This document shows, one piece after another, positions 52,053 through 61,500 of a stretch of 64,000 nt of DNA. The first letter of the stretch is position 1. Each line of letters opens with the position of its first letter. Position numbers and translations under genes: made by a program. The stretch lies in the NCBI RefSeq assembly GCF_002811245.1, contig NZ_NIVQ01000015.1, positions 25,451-89,450 of the forward strand. The letters are read 5' to 3'. Origin of the DNA: Vibrio salilacus. GTDB taxonomy: Bacteria > Pseudomonadota > Gammaproteobacteria > Enterobacterales > Vibrionaceae. Under the pieces are notes generated by a model. That model had not been told where the DNA came from. It did not search any database and saw only the letters and a list, made by a program, of their open reading frames with translations.

Positions 52053-52494
52053 TTATTTTGTGTCTGAAATTCATATTACGCTTGTTGGTGGGGGAATCTT
52101 AGAGGTCAATCACAGAACGTTTTTTAAGCCTCAGCCCTTTCAGTGTAAGGGTTTTAACAATATCTATGCAGTTGTTACTTTACTGTAAACCCCCTAATTA
52201 GCCGCTTGTTGTGGAAGTTTATGCAGCGAAGTATGCATTGGCCTAGATAAGTAATAAAACGTAGGAAGAATATTCAATAAAAAATGACTAATAATATAAT
52301 TAATAAAATGGAAATATGCACTCAAACTCCCTAGATAAGTGATTTTGATGGGCGAATTAATCGTTTGGTAACAAAATAAATGCTAATAATTGTTGTCTAG
52401 GTCACATATCAACATTTGTCGATATTAAATATTTTAAAGTGAGTTGATAAATATAATTCATTAGCAGAAGTAGTTTTTCTAATTGGAATGGGAT

Positions 52495-52510
52495 TTGATT
52501 TATTTATCAA
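52495..52510. promoter_or_regulatory. Second palindrome with the same spacer in the arcA upstream region
   Basis: TTGAT and ATCAA arms around TTATTT, 16 bp. The arms equal FNR half-sites but the spacer is 6 instead of 4 bases. A looser FNR-like site (TTGAT with 3 of 5 second-half matches, normal spacing) is at 52444-52457. The remaining 51960-52590 gap is AT-rich and holds no gene. Confidence 0.35.
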
Positions 52511-52590
52511 CATTCTAAAACGTCATTGTTTTGTTGAAAGAATACGCCCTTTAAAGGCCCAATAATTGCGCCTCTAAACCCATTAAACAC

Positions 52591-52614
52591 AAAAAAGCCG
52601 CACTAGGCGGCTTT
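52591..52614 (-). terminator. Rho-independent terminator after the arginine-block transporter
   Basis: An 8-bp stem (52594-52601 with 52607-52614) with a 5-nt loop, followed by a T run on the minus strand (complement of 52591-52596). It lies 47 bases after the transporter stop, so arcA probably has its own promoter. Confidence 0.82.
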
Positions 52615-52660
52615 GAGAGGGGCTCACTTCCTGTGAGCGAGAGTTAGGAAAAGAATCGGT

Positions 52661-54109
52661 TTAGAGAAGCGCACCAACGCTAAGTATTACGACACAGAAC
52701 AGAGTCAAAATAGCCAGTAACGGTGCGACCCATTTTACCCAACGTACGTAAGGAACTCGTGCGATAGCCAAGCCGCCCATCACGACAGCGGACGTCGGTG
52801 TGACCAAATTCACTAGCCCAGATGCAGATTGGTACGCTGTGACGACTAAGTCACGGCCAACGCCAGCAAAATCCGCGAGGGGAGCCATGATTGGCATGGT
52901 CAGTACCGCTAGGCCTGAACTTGAAGGAACAAGGAACGATAGCACTACTTCTAAGAAGAACATCACATTGATGAACACCACGGACGATAAACCAGTAACC
53001 ATTTGCTCTGCTGAGAACAAGATAGTGTCGGTAATCATGCCGCGATCCATGACCACGACGATACCACGCGCGATACCAATGATCAGTGCCACACCCAGTA
53101 GGTCGCGAGCGCCATCAATAAAGCTGTTGGTAAAGTCTTCTTCGCTCATTCGAGCAACTAAACCTATTATGATGGTTGACGCAAGGAACATGGCTGAAAT
53201 TTCTGCCATCCACCAGCCTGCAACCGATACACCGTAAATCATCACAGCGAAAGAGGCGCCAAATATACTCAGGATCAGTTTGCGTGTTGCGGTGAACTCA
53301 AGACGTTCGCCAGTTTGGTTGCCCAAGAAGTGCGCTTTGTTCTCTTCGTACTTGTCGTAAACCACCGATTTAGATTGATCTTGACGAACCATGCGGGCAT
53401 AGCGCATGACGTAAGCGACACAGATCACCCAGCCAATCAGAAGGGCAATCACACGTAGTACGATACCATCGGTGAAAGGGATACCTGCCGCGTTGGCCGC
53501 AATGACGGTTGCAAAGGGGTTGATGGTTGAGCCCAGAGTGCCAATCCCTGCGCCAAGTAACACGGTTGCTGCCGCGACCAGTGGGTCAAATCGAGCCGCC
53601 ATCATCACAGGCACTAATAAGGTGTAGAAAGGGAGGGACTCTTCCGCCATGCCATAAACGGTACCACCAGCGGCAAAGAGTGCCATTAGAATCGGGATCA
53701 TCAACTCTTCCCGACCTTTGAGCCGATCCGTGACTCGTTCGATACCGGCATCAATGGCGCCTGTTTTCGTCACTAGGCCAAGGAAGCCACCAATGATTAA
53801 AATGAACAGTGAGACATCAATCGCGGCGGCTTCGTAGCTGTTGTGATCATAGAAGCCATCAATCGGCGCGAGTAGCACATCGATAATACCTTGAGGGTTG
53901 CCATCAACAGGTTGGTAGGTTCCGGTTACCGGAACTTCACGGCCTAGATCGTCGTTCATTACGCGGTCATATTGGCCTGCGGGAACAATCCAAGTCAACA
54001 TTGCGACTAGCGCAATCAGAACAAAAAGAATGGTGTAGGCTGAAGGGAACTTAAAGTTGGCAAAGAAGCCGCCTTTTTTCTCTTCGGTCGTTACAGTTTG
54101 AGTTGTCAT
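52661..54109 (-). CDS. YfcC family transporter, likely arginine/ornithine exchanger
   Basis: 482 residues with about 12 membrane spans in the C4-dicarboxylate/basic amino-acid carrier group. Family features include FPSAYTILFVLIALVAMLTWIVPAGQYD at the start, the GGFLGLVTKTGAIDAGI hairpin, GMAEESLPFY, GAGIGTLGSTINPFAT and the late VPSSSGLAVLTMPIMAPL and LVTPTSAVVMGGL loops. It is the first gene of the arginine deiminase block, so arginine import with ornithine export, as by ArcD, is the likely job; this is inference from position, since ArcD of Pseudomonas is a different family. Confidence 0.85.
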   Translation of the reverse strand: MTTQTVTTEEKKGGFFANFKFPSAYTILFVLIALVAMLTWIVPAGQYDRVMNDDLGREVPVTGTYQPVDGNPQGIIDVLLAPIDGFYDHNSYEAAAIDVSLFILIIGGFLGLVTKTGAIDAGIERVTDRLKGREELMIPILMALFAAGGTVYGMAEESLPFYTLLVPVMMAARFDPLVAAATVLLGAGIGTLGSTINPFATVIAANAAGIPFTDGIVLRVIALLIGWVICVAYVMRYARMVRQDQSKSVVYDKYEENKAHFLGNQTGERLEFTATRKLILSIFGASFAVMIYGVSVAGWWMAEISAMFLASTIIIGLVARMSEEDFTNSFIDGARDLLGVALIIGIARGIVVVMDRGMITDTILFSAEQMVTGLSSVVFINVMFFLEVVLSFLVPSSSGLAVLTMPIMAPLADFAGVGRDLVVTAYQSASGLVNLVTPTSAVVMGGLAIARVPYVRWVKWVAPLLAILTLFCVVILSVGALL

Positions 54110-54489
54110 AGCGATCTCCTTACTTTTATCTATATACCAATAAATAAAAGTGAATCAGCGACTAATAGTTATAAAATAAATAACTCGTTGTAGAGTAAGT
54201 TATTGGTATTAGGGATTAATTTTGGGGGTTTTAATCACCCTTTGGCTCTATTTTAAAAGCAATGCTAGGTACGTAACTTTGGTGATCTTCACAAAAAATA
54301 AGTACTGGATTTAGGTGAGAAGTCGTGGTGATAAATACAGCGATTATTTGTTTGAAATAGACGGATTAATATTCCCCAAAAATACCTGGTTACTAGGTTT
54401 TAATACGAATTTCTCGCGCGGGTGAAAATTATGCGGAATTTTATTCAAAACAGAGAATTTAAATGCATTAAAATCTTTTGGCCACTTTA

Positions 54490-54503
54490 TTGATTAAAAT
54501 CAA
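54490..54503. promoter_or_regulatory. Exact FNR consensus upstream of the arginine-block transporter
   Basis: TTGAT-TAAA-ATCAA matches the FNR consensus TTGATNNNNATCAA at every defined base. It lies about 380 bp before the transporter start; weak -10-like AT sequences follow at about the right distance on the minus strand. CRP recognises similar half-sites, but the T/A at the outer positions favours FNR. The gap 54110-54548 is AT-rich and holds no gene. Confidence 0.6.
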
Positions 54504-54543
54504 AAATAGACTGTGAGCTGGGTTTTATTTAATTTGGTAAAAT

Positions 54544-54571
54544 AAAAAGGGAGCCGAAGCTCCCGATTTTT
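54544..54571. terminator. Terminator downstream of dcuB
   Basis: GGGAGC and GCTCCC arms (54549-54554 and 54559-54564) around CGAA, flanked by five As on the left (Ts on the minus strand) and five Ts on the right at 54567-54571. It can stop transcription coming from dcuB. Confidence 0.75.
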
Positions 54572-54578
54572 GTTGTTG

Positions 54579-54708
54579 CTATCTCCTTCCTACTTGAAGC
54601 TGCAGCGGTGTTGGCTACGTTCGTTCCCCTCCAATCACATAGTCTATCTATGCTCATGGGAATTCACTCTTGCCGCCTTCCTGAAAATCCAATTAGTTTG
54701 GGTATATA
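54579..54708. repeat. ERIC/IRU-like intergenic repeat abutting dcuB
   Basis: About 127 bp. Read on the minus strand it contains GTGAATTCCCATGAGC, a central CATAGATAGACTATG palindrome, then GTAGCCAACACCGCTGCAG and CTTCAAG, closely following the ERIC consensus order (GTGAATCCCC..., central palindrome, GGGGTGA..., GCAGCCAAC, GCAGCTTGAA). Length and termini (TATACCC-like ends) also fit. Such elements are non-coding and common in Vibrio. It ends immediately at the dcuB stop codon. Confidence 0.7.
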
Positions 54709-56022
54709 TTAGAATGCAAGGCTAGTGAACAGGAGGCCAAAGCCAATACTAAAGAACATACTAAGTAAACCTGGGAGCATAAAGCTGTGGTTAAAGATAT
54801 ATTTACCGATACGCGTGGTACCTGTGCGGTCAAAGTCTATCGAGGCGATGATTGGGCCATAATTTGGAATAAAGAAATAACCATTAACCGCAACGAAAAC
54901 GGCAATGATGATGGCAGGTGGTAGCCCAAGTGCAATGGCAACAGGGACTAAAACTGCTGTGGTGGCGCCTTGGCTATTAACCATAATGGAAAGTGCAAAC
55001 AATGCGAAAGCAAATGTCCATGGGGCGACTTCAACCAGACCTGACACGGCCTCTTTTACCATCGCACCATGCCCGCTAATGAAAGTGTCACCTAACCAAG
55101 CAATACCGAAGATAGCGACGATGGCACGCATACCTGCATGAAAGACAGACCCCTGACTTATGGCATTGCCATTTGGCTTACAAATCAAAATAATTAAAGC
55201 AGCGATAGACAGCATCACAATTTCAATCGTGTGCGCCATTCCCATTGGAGTGCCATCGAATTGAGGGCGTAAACTTGGTAATGCGCCCATAACGACCACA
55301 GTCAGTGCACCAAATAAAAACAGAGCGACTGACTTTTTGGCTTGTGGCGTGATCTGAATTTCTTCGATAGCGACTTCTTGTTCCATCTCTGCTTTAAATT
55401 CAGGATCTTGCAGGCGACGTTGATATTCAGGGTCGTCTTTTAATTCAACACCGATTTTATTAACAAACAAACACGCGCAGGCAAGGCCAAGGAAAGTACT
55501 TGGGATGGTAATCATCAGTACACTACCTAGCGTTATTCCCTGAGGCTCTAAAAAAGCAACCAGAGCGACAACCGCTGCCGCAATAGGGCTCGCTACGATA
55601 GCAAACTGTGATGCAATAACGGCCATTGCAAGAGGTCGCTCAGGACGAATACCGCTTCGGCGGCTCACTTCTGCAATGACGGGCAGAACAGAGTAAGCCA
55701 CATGCCCTGTACCGGCTAGCATGGTGAAGAAATATGTCACTAATGGGGCGATAAAAGTAATATGGCGAGGATTGTTGTGCAAAATTTTTGTCGCTATCTT
55801 GATCAGATAGTCGAGACCGCCGGCAGCTTGCATTGACGCTGCGGCCGCGACAACGGCCATGATCATTAACATGACATCAATCGGAGGGCTAGTGGGCTGC
55901 ATGCCAAAGAGAAAACTCAATATTGCCAGGCCGATACCTCCCATGACACCAAGCCCGATACCACCGATCCTTGCACCGATTAGGATACATCCCAATACAA
56001 TAAGAAACTCAATTAAGAACAT
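54709..56022 (-). CDS. dcuB: Anaerobic C4-dicarboxylate transporter, DcuB-like
   Basis: Exchanges fumarate or aspartate for succinate across the inner membrane during anaerobic growth. 437 residues, 10 or more spans. The sequence has [54 protein letters not shown] and [11 protein letters not shown], closer to E. coli DcuB than to DcuA as I remember them; yet it follows aspA, which is the dcuA position in E. coli. The DcuA/DcuB choice is therefore open, the family is not. Confidence 0.9.
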   Translation of the reverse strand: MFLIEFLIVLGCILIGARIGGIGLGVMGGIGLAILSFLFGMQPTSPPIDVMLMIMAVVAAAASMQAAGGLDYLIKIATKILHNNPRHITFIAPLVTYFFTMLAGTGHVAYSVLPVIAEVSRRSGIRPERPLAMAVIASQFAIVASPIAAAVVALVAFLEPQGITLGSVLMITIPSTFLGLACACLFVNKIGVELKDDPEYQRRLQDPEFKAEMEQEVAIEEIQITPQAKKSVALFLFGALTVVVMGALPSLRPQFDGTPMGMAHTIEIVMLSIAALIILICKPNGNAISQGSVFHAGMRAIVAIFGIAWLGDTFISGHGAMVKEAVSGLVEVAPWTFAFALFALSIMVNSQGATTAVLVPVAIALGLPPAIIIAVFVAVNGYFFIPNYGPIIASIDFDRTGTTRIGKYIFNHSFMLPGLLSMFFSIGFGLLFTSLAF

Positions 56023-56141
56023 CTTTTTACTCCTAAAAATAATGTGAAATAGTGGCGTTCTATCCGTTGATATGGGCGCCGTAAATAAAATAGCGCCATG
56101 ATCTAAAACAAAATTGTTGTCTTTATTAGCGGCTAGAAAGC

Positions 56142-56166
56142 AAAAAGGCCCTGAATCAGGGCCTTT
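56142..56166 (-). terminator. Terminator between aspA and dcuB
   Basis: An 11-bp stem (56144-56154 with 56156-56166) with five Ts after it on the minus strand, a few bases past the aspA stop. Read-through into dcuB may be partial. Confidence 0.82.
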
Positions 56167-56169
56167 GAA

Positions 56170-57621
56170 TTATTCGTAGCGTTTCGCTTTATAGGTTGGG
56201 TGCATAAAGTTCTCAACGGAGAGGATCTCATCGAGTTCTTCTTCTGTGAGTAAGCCGCGTTCTAAAACCACTTCACGCACGCTTTTACCTGTTTCAGCAC
56301 AAATCTTGCCGACAATGTCACCTTCGTGGTGGCCAATGTACGGGTTAAGGTAAGTGACGATACCGATAGAGTTGTAAACGTAGTTTTCGCACACTTCTTT
56401 GTTCACGGTAATGCCGTCGATACACTTATCACGTAAGTTGATACAAGCGTTTGATAGGATTGAGATCGACTCAAACATGCTTTGCGCAATGACAGGTTCC
56501 ATCACGTTAAGCTGAAGCTGACCACCTTCAGCTGCAAATGAAATGGTGTTGTCGTTGCCCAAAACCTTAAAGCACACTTGGTTAACCACTTCAGGAACCA
56601 CAGGGTTGACTTTGGCAGGCATGATAGAAGAACCGGCTTGCAGCTCTGGCAAGTTGAGTTCGTTGAGGCCCGCGCGAGGACCTGAAGAGAGTAGGCGCAA
56701 GTCGTTACAGATTTTAGACAGTTTTACCGCGAGACGTTTTAGTGCGCCGTGGGTCATTACGTAAGCGCCACAATCTGATGTCGCTTCAATCAAATCTTCT
56801 GCAGGGACCACATCTAAGCCAGTGACTTCTGCAAGATGTTTGACGGCCGCGGCTTGGTAACCTTGCGCTGCATTCAAGCCAGTACCAATTGCTGTTGCAC
56901 CTAGATTGATTTCAAGCAGTAGTTTTGACGTATATTCAAGGGCACGAATCTCTTCGTTTAAAGTCACCGCCCAAGCGTGGAACTCTTGGCCAACGGTCAT
57001 AGGCACAGCATCTTGTAGCTGAGTACGACCCATCTTCAAGATGCCTTTAAATTCTTGGCTTTTAAGTTCGAAAGCACCTTTAAGGTATTCAATCGCTTCA
57101 ATCAGTGTGGCGACACTGTTGTATACCGCAATGCGGAAACCAGTTGGGTAAGCACAGTTGGTTGATTGACTTTTGTTGACGTGATCATTGGGGTTGATGA
57201 ACTGGTATTGGCCTTTTTCTTTGCCCATCAGCTCAAGTGCTAGGTTCGCAATGACTTCGTTGGTATTCATATTGACTGAAGTCCCCGCGCCGCCTTGGAA
57301 AACGTCTGAAGGGAACTGATCCATGCACTTACCTGTTTCAAGCATCAGGTCACACGCTTCAAGAATATAATGAGCGACATCTTTTGGGATCACGCCGAGT
57401 TCGTTATTGGCCAGCGTAGCCGCTTTTTTAGTCATAACCATGCCGCGCACAAACTCCGGTACATCGGAAATGGTCATGTTGGAGATATTGAAGTTTTCCA
57501 TCGCGCGCAGGGTATGAATGCCGTAATAAGCGTCAGCAGGGACATGACGTTGGCCGAGTAAGTCTTCTTCAATACGAGTCGCTTGATTCGCCGTTTTAGG
57601 GGCATCAGTTAGGGTAGCCAT
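56170..57621 (-). CDS. aspA: Aspartate ammonia-lyase
   Basis: Reversibly converts aspartate to fumarate and ammonia, feeding fumarate respiration. Starts with a short leader, then [20 protein letters not shown]; the fumarase-superfamily signature [15 protein letters not shown] is present, as are [13 protein letters not shown] and [15 protein letters not shown]. 483 residues, normal. Neighbour dcuB exchanges its product, so the two form a functional unit. Divergent from fxsA across 327 bp that contain a TTATGTG/CACATAA palindrome (57726-57740) and no gene. Confidence 0.95.
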   Translation of the reverse strand: MATLTDAPKTANQATRIEEDLLGQRHVPADAYYGIHTLRAMENFNISNMTISDVPEFVRGMVMTKKAATLANNELGVIPKDVAHYILEACDLMLETGKCMDQFPSDVFQGGAGTSVNMNTNEVIANLALELMGKEKGQYQFINPNDHVNKSQSTNCAYPTGFRIAVYNSVATLIEAIEYLKGAFELKSQEFKGILKMGRTQLQDAVPMTVGQEFHAWAVTLNEEIRALEYTSKLLLEINLGATAIGTGLNAAQGYQAAAVKHLAEVTGLDVVPAEDLIEATSDCGAYVMTHGALKRLAVKLSKICNDLRLLSSGPRAGLNELNLPELQAGSSIMPAKVNPVVPEVVNQVCFKVLGNDNTISFAAEGGQLQLNVMEPVIAQSMFESISILSNACINLRDKCIDGITVNKEVCENYVYNSIGIVTYLNPYIGHHEGDIVGKICAETGKSVREVVLERGLLTEEELDEILSVENFMHPTYKAKRYE

Positions 57622-57948
57622 ACAGGATCCTTAGAGATTTATTCTGATATTAAGGTTTGCTTCTAGCCATTCTGTAGTTTAAGAATCCATTCGGCAGAAT
57701 TTTTGGCTGTATAATCCGTCCTGACTTATGTGGCACATAATACTGTACCTAGCGCATAAAAATAGTAACTTGATCACCTTTTTTGCTTTTATTTGGTGAA
57801 AGATTTGCAAACTATGAACAGGGCATGAATATCCCTTTAGTAGTACTTGTATCGAACGTTATGATTGCGTTGTCGACACGAATTTTTACCGCTTTAATTT
57901 GAGCTCATTACCCAGAGCACGTACACTGAGTTCAACAAAGGAGGGCGT

Positions 57949-58470
57949 GTGTTTCCTATCTTACTTTTGCTATTTATTTTCGTTCCTATCATTGAAATAG
58001 GTCTATTTATTCAAGTCGGTGGTTATTTGGGGCTGTGGCCTACCATCGCTTTAGTTTTGCTCACGGCGTTTGCCGGTGCGTCGTTGGTCCGCAGCCAAGG
58101 CTTGCAAACCTTAATGTCGGTACAAACTCGGATGCAGCAAGGTGAGTTGCCCGCGCAGCAGATCTTTGAAGGCGTGATGTTAGCGGTGGCGGGTGTGTTA
58201 CTGCTTACGCCAGGTTTTATGACTGATGCATTGGGTATGTTAGTGCTACTGCCAGCACCTCGCGCCGCGATCGCCAAATACTTGATGACTAAAATGGTGG
58301 TGAAATCGGTCGGTGGTGGTTTTCACGGCAGCTTTCATGGTGAGCAATTTGGTCCACGTCCGTTTGAACAAAACCCATTTGATCGTGATAACTCAAATCA
58401 AGGGTCGACCTTTGAAGGGGAGTATGAGCATAAAGATAAAGACGACGATGAGCGTAACCGCTTAAACTAG
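57949..58470 (+). CDS. fxsA: FxsA family membrane protein
   Basis: 173 residues with four hydrophobic segments in the first 120 (FPILLLLFIFVPIIEIGLFIQVG at the start, then GLWPTIALVLLTAFAGASLVRSQGL and MLAVAGVLLLTPGFMTDALGMLVLLP), the FxsA pattern; overproduction in E. coli relieves F-plasmid exclusion of phage T7. The tail is hydrophilic and acidic (DKDDDERN). The start is GTG at 57949 with AAAGGAGG 5 bases upstream. Divergent from aspA, as elsewhere in Vibrio. Confidence 0.9.
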   Translation: MFPILLLLFIFVPIIEIGLFIQVGGYLGLWPTIALVLLTAFAGASLVRSQGLQTLMSVQTRMQQGELPAQQIFEGVMLAVAGVLLLTPGFMTDALGMLVLLPAPRAAIAKYLMTKMVVKSVGGGFHGSFHGEQFGPRPFEQNPFDRDNSNQGSTFEGEYEHKDKDDDERNRLN

Positions 58471-58493
58471 TCGATAACTTCTGCTGGTCATTT

Positions 58494-58518
58494 AAGGCGC
58501 ATTGTATGCGCCTTTTTT
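58494..58518 (+). terminator. Rho-independent terminator after fxsA
   Basis: An 8-bp stem (58494-58501 with 58507-58514), 5-nt loop, and Ts 58513-58518, 24 bases past the stop. The following 58519-58821 gap is AT-rich and shows no gene. Confidence 0.85.
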
Positions 58519-58821
58519 GATCGCGAGCATAAAACTACAGGCAGAGTAAAGACTCTATTCATTAGCTAAAGCTTAATTAACTCAAGGTGATAGTCTTAAA
58601 TTTAATACTTCTGTTATCATCAAATGTTGAAAATTTGACCACGCTTCAATTATTCACCATATCTATGAGATCGAAATCTCACTGTCACTGAATGTAATTT
58701 TTAGTTTCATAAAAAACATCAACACTGTGCATGGTTTTTAAATAAGTAATCATACGAAAAGTGATTTGGAACACGCTTTCTGGTTGTTGTTCAACATTGG
58801 AAGCGATTCAGGATGGATAAC

Positions 58822-61419
58822 ATGAAACAAAAATTAACTCCAACGATACTCGCGGCAGTGATCGCCGGTGCGCTTTCGTCTCCAGCAATGGCGGACATCA
58901 TCATCTCTCAATATGTAGAAGGTGGCAGCAACAACAAAGCGGTTGAGATTGCCAATACGGGTGATAGCTCGGTCTCTCTTGATGGCTATGAGCTGGCTAA
59001 ATCGACCAATGGAAACGGTGAGTGGGGCAGTAAGTTGTCGCTCAGTGGCCAAGTTTTAGCAGCGCAAAGTGTGTTGGTTATAGCGCACACCAGCGCCAAT
59101 GATGACATCAAAGCGGTGGCCGATATACTCAATGGTGCAGTGGCTGGTTTTAACGGCAATGATCCGGTGGCATTGCTCAAAGATGGCGCAGTGCATGACC
59201 TGTTAGGTGATATGGGCGGGGCGGATTTCGCTAAAGACACCACGCTCGTACGTAATTCAGATGCGATGAGCCCTTCTTCTTCTCACAATCTAGCGCAATG
59301 GTCATCATTGGCTAAAGACAGCATTGAAGGTTTAGGCACACTCGATGGCGGCACAGCGCCCGAGCCGTTTGCTTGTACCCAAGATGGCCAAACGCCAACC
59401 TTTACTTCAATTCAAGATATTCAAGGTGCAGGGGATACCTCGCCCTTCATCAGTGGTTACCCATACATTACCGATCAAGAGTTCTTTGTTAAAGGCGTCG
59501 TAAGTGCCGTGACAACAGGCTTAACCAAAGGTTTCTACCTGCAAGCACTGACCGATGATTACAACCCAGAGACCTCTGAAGGTTTGTTCGTCCACACTAA
59601 TCAATCGAGCTCTGAGCTACAAGCGGGCGACGTGGTGTGTGTGAAAGGTAAAGTGCAGGAATACTACAATTACACCCAGCTTAAAGCCGAGAACAACAAC
59701 TGGGTTAAGCAAGGTGAACAAGCGGTACCAAGCGCGACAGACATTGAAATATTAGCCAGTGACGCCAATTTTGATCGCACTCTAGAGCGTTACGAAGGTA
59801 TGCTAGTCCGTACCACGGAAGCGCTTGATATGCGCGTCACTCGCACTTTCGGCTACGATTACGCGTCGCGTCGCAACAACATGGTACTGGCACAAGGTCG
59901 TATCAGCATGCAGCCAAACCAGAATTTTGCCGCAGGCTCTGAACTGGCAAAACTGCAAAGTATCGAGAACGCACAGCGCCGCCTATACGTTGAGTCAGAT
60001 GCGAAAGCGGCCAATGGTCAAATTCCTTACTACCCACAATTTGGCCGCAGCGACATTGATCAAGACGGCTCAACCGAAGACTACATCCGTGTCGACGACA
60101 CCATTGTTGGCCTCGAAGGGGTGATTACCTACAGTTACGGTGATTATCGTCTTATCCCAACCAGTACGTTGACCAGTGAAAGTTTTGTTCGCAACGATCC
60201 TCGTACGAATGAGATCGAGATGAAAGAGGGCGATCTACGTATCGCAACCTTTAACGTATTGAACTACTTCAACTCGCCGTTTGGTGGTGATGCTAACCAA
60301 CATGGTAATAACCGTGGTGCCAATAGTTTTGAAGAATTTGAAGTACAGCAGGCTAAGATTGTTAACGCCATCTTGCGTCTTGATGCGGATATCATTGGCT
60401 TAATGGAAATCGAGAACAATGGTTTTGGTGACAGCGGCGCTATTCGCCAACTGGTTGAACAGCTTAACCAACACATTGATGCTAAGAAAGATCGCTACGC
60501 GTTTGTCAGCGTCGACAGTAATGGCGATAAAGTGGCGGATGAAAATGACTCTATCGGTACTGATGTGATCACCACTGGCGTGATCTACCGTCCAAAAGTG
60601 GTCAAGCTTAAAGAGTCACGTGTGATCGCGATGCCAAGCCAACAAGCTCCAGAGGTGCTAGACGACAAAGGTAAAGTGCTGGAAGACGGTAAGAACTACC
60701 AACGTGATTCACTGGCACCAACGTTTAAAGTCAAAGGCAGCAAAGAGACCATCACGGTTGCGATTAATCATTTTAAATCGAAAGGTTCGAAGTGTTGGGA
60801 AGATGCCGCACCGATTGATCAAGGCGGTCAAGGGGGCAAAGATCTCGATAAGCAAGGCTCGTGTGAGAACTTCCGCGTTGCCGCGGCAGTCGCTCTGGGG
60901 GATGCATTAAAAGAGATCGACGGTCATAAAGTGATCTTGGGTGATATGAACTCATACGGCATGGAAGACCCAATGCTGGTGCTAACGGATTACAGCCAAG
61001 AGAAATACGGTAAAACCATCAAAGCAGCACGTAACACTTATATTAGTGGCGAGGCTCAGTACGGTGATGAAGGTGCGGTGATCAATCACAACTACGGTTA
61101 CATCAACGCAGTAGCAAAAGCACATCCAAACAGCTGGAGCTACTCGTTTAACGATGAAGTGGGCGCGCTCGACCACTTGTTGATTAGTCCAAGCTTAGAG
61201 AAGCACTTTGTGGATGCCACAGACTGGCACATCAATGGTGGTGAGTCGACCTTGTTTGACTACAACGATGAGTATAAAGGCGACCTGCCTAAGTACAGCG
61301 ATCACTTCCGTTCATCAGACCACGATCCTGCGGTACTTGAATTGAAGATGGGTGGCTCTTTTGGCATCGGTGCCATGATGTCGCTGTTCGGCCTAGCGCT
61401 GTGGCGCCGTCGTAAGTAA
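58822..61419 (+). CDS. Secreted ExeM/NucH-type nuclease with GlyGly-CTERM tail
   Basis: Extracellular DNase of about 865 residues. Signal peptide about 1-24 (ending SSPAMA), lamin-tail domain (about 25-140, IIISQYVEGGSNNKAVEIAN), OB-fold region (about 200-290), then an endonuclease/exonuclease/phosphatase domain (about 470-840) with RIATFNVLNYF, IIGLMEIENNG, ILGDMNSYG and the final SSDHDPAVL catalytic His-Asp. The end GGSFGIGAMMSLFGLALWRRRK-type tail (Gly-Gly, hydrophobic span, Arg cluster) is a GlyGly-CTERM, cut by rhombosortase before type II secretion. It resembles V. cholerae Xds and Shewanella ExeM. The start at 58822 has AGGA 8 bases upstream, better than an ATG three codons earlier. 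Confidence 0.9.
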   Translation: MKQKLTPTILAAVIAGALSSPAMADIIISQYVEGGSNNKAVEIANTGDSSVSLDGYELAKSTNGNGEWGSKLSLSGQVLAAQSVLVIAHTSANDDIKAVADILNGAVAGFNGNDPVALLKDGAVHDLLGDMGGADFAKDTTLVRNSDAMSPSSSHNLAQWSSLAKDSIEGLGTLDGGTAPEPFACTQDGQTPTFTSIQDIQGAGDTSPFISGYPYITDQEFFVKGVVSAVTTGLTKGFYLQALTDDYNPETSEGLFVHTNQSSSELQAGDVVCVKGKVQEYYNYTQLKAENNNWVKQGEQAVPSATDIEILASDANFDRTLERYEGMLVRTTEALDMRVTRTFGYDYASRRNNMVLAQGRISMQPNQNFAAGSELAKLQSIENAQRRLYVESDAKAANGQIPYYPQFGRSDIDQDGSTEDYIRVDDTIVGLEGVITYSYGDYRLIPTSTLTSESFVRNDPRTNEIEMKEGDLRIATFNVLNYFNSPFGGDANQHGNNRGANSFEEFEVQQAKIVNAILRLDADIIGLMEIENNGFGDSGAIRQLVEQLNQHIDAKKDRYAFVSVDSNGDKVADENDSIGTDVITTGVIYRPKVVKLKESRVIAMPSQQAPEVLDDKGKVLEDGKNYQRDSLAPTFKVKGSKETITVAINHFKSKGSKCWEDAAPIDQGGQGGKDLDKQGSCENFRVAAAVALGDALKEIDGHKVILGDMNSYGMEDPMLVLTDYSQEKYGKTIKAARNTYISGEAQYGDEGAVINHNYGYINAVAKAHPNSWSYSFNDEVGALDHLLISPSLEKHFVDATDWHINGGESTLFDYNDEYKGDLPKYSDHFRSSDHDPAVLELKMGGSFGIGAMMSLFGLALWRRRK

Positions 61420-61435
61420 TGCGTTAATAAAATTA

Positions 61436-61463
61436 AGCCGTCGCACTCTGCGACGGCTTTTTT
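61436..61463 (+). terminator. Rho-independent terminator of the nuclease gene
   Basis: A perfect 10-bp GC-rich stem (61436-61445 with 61449-61458) with a 3-nt loop and Ts to 61463. Confidence 0.92.
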
Positions 61464-61500
61464 AATAATCGAATTATAAATAACAATAACCATATAAATA

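Noticed and set aside
57770..57785. FNR site before aspA
   Set aside because: A single TTGAT half-site with no matching second half at the correct spacing.
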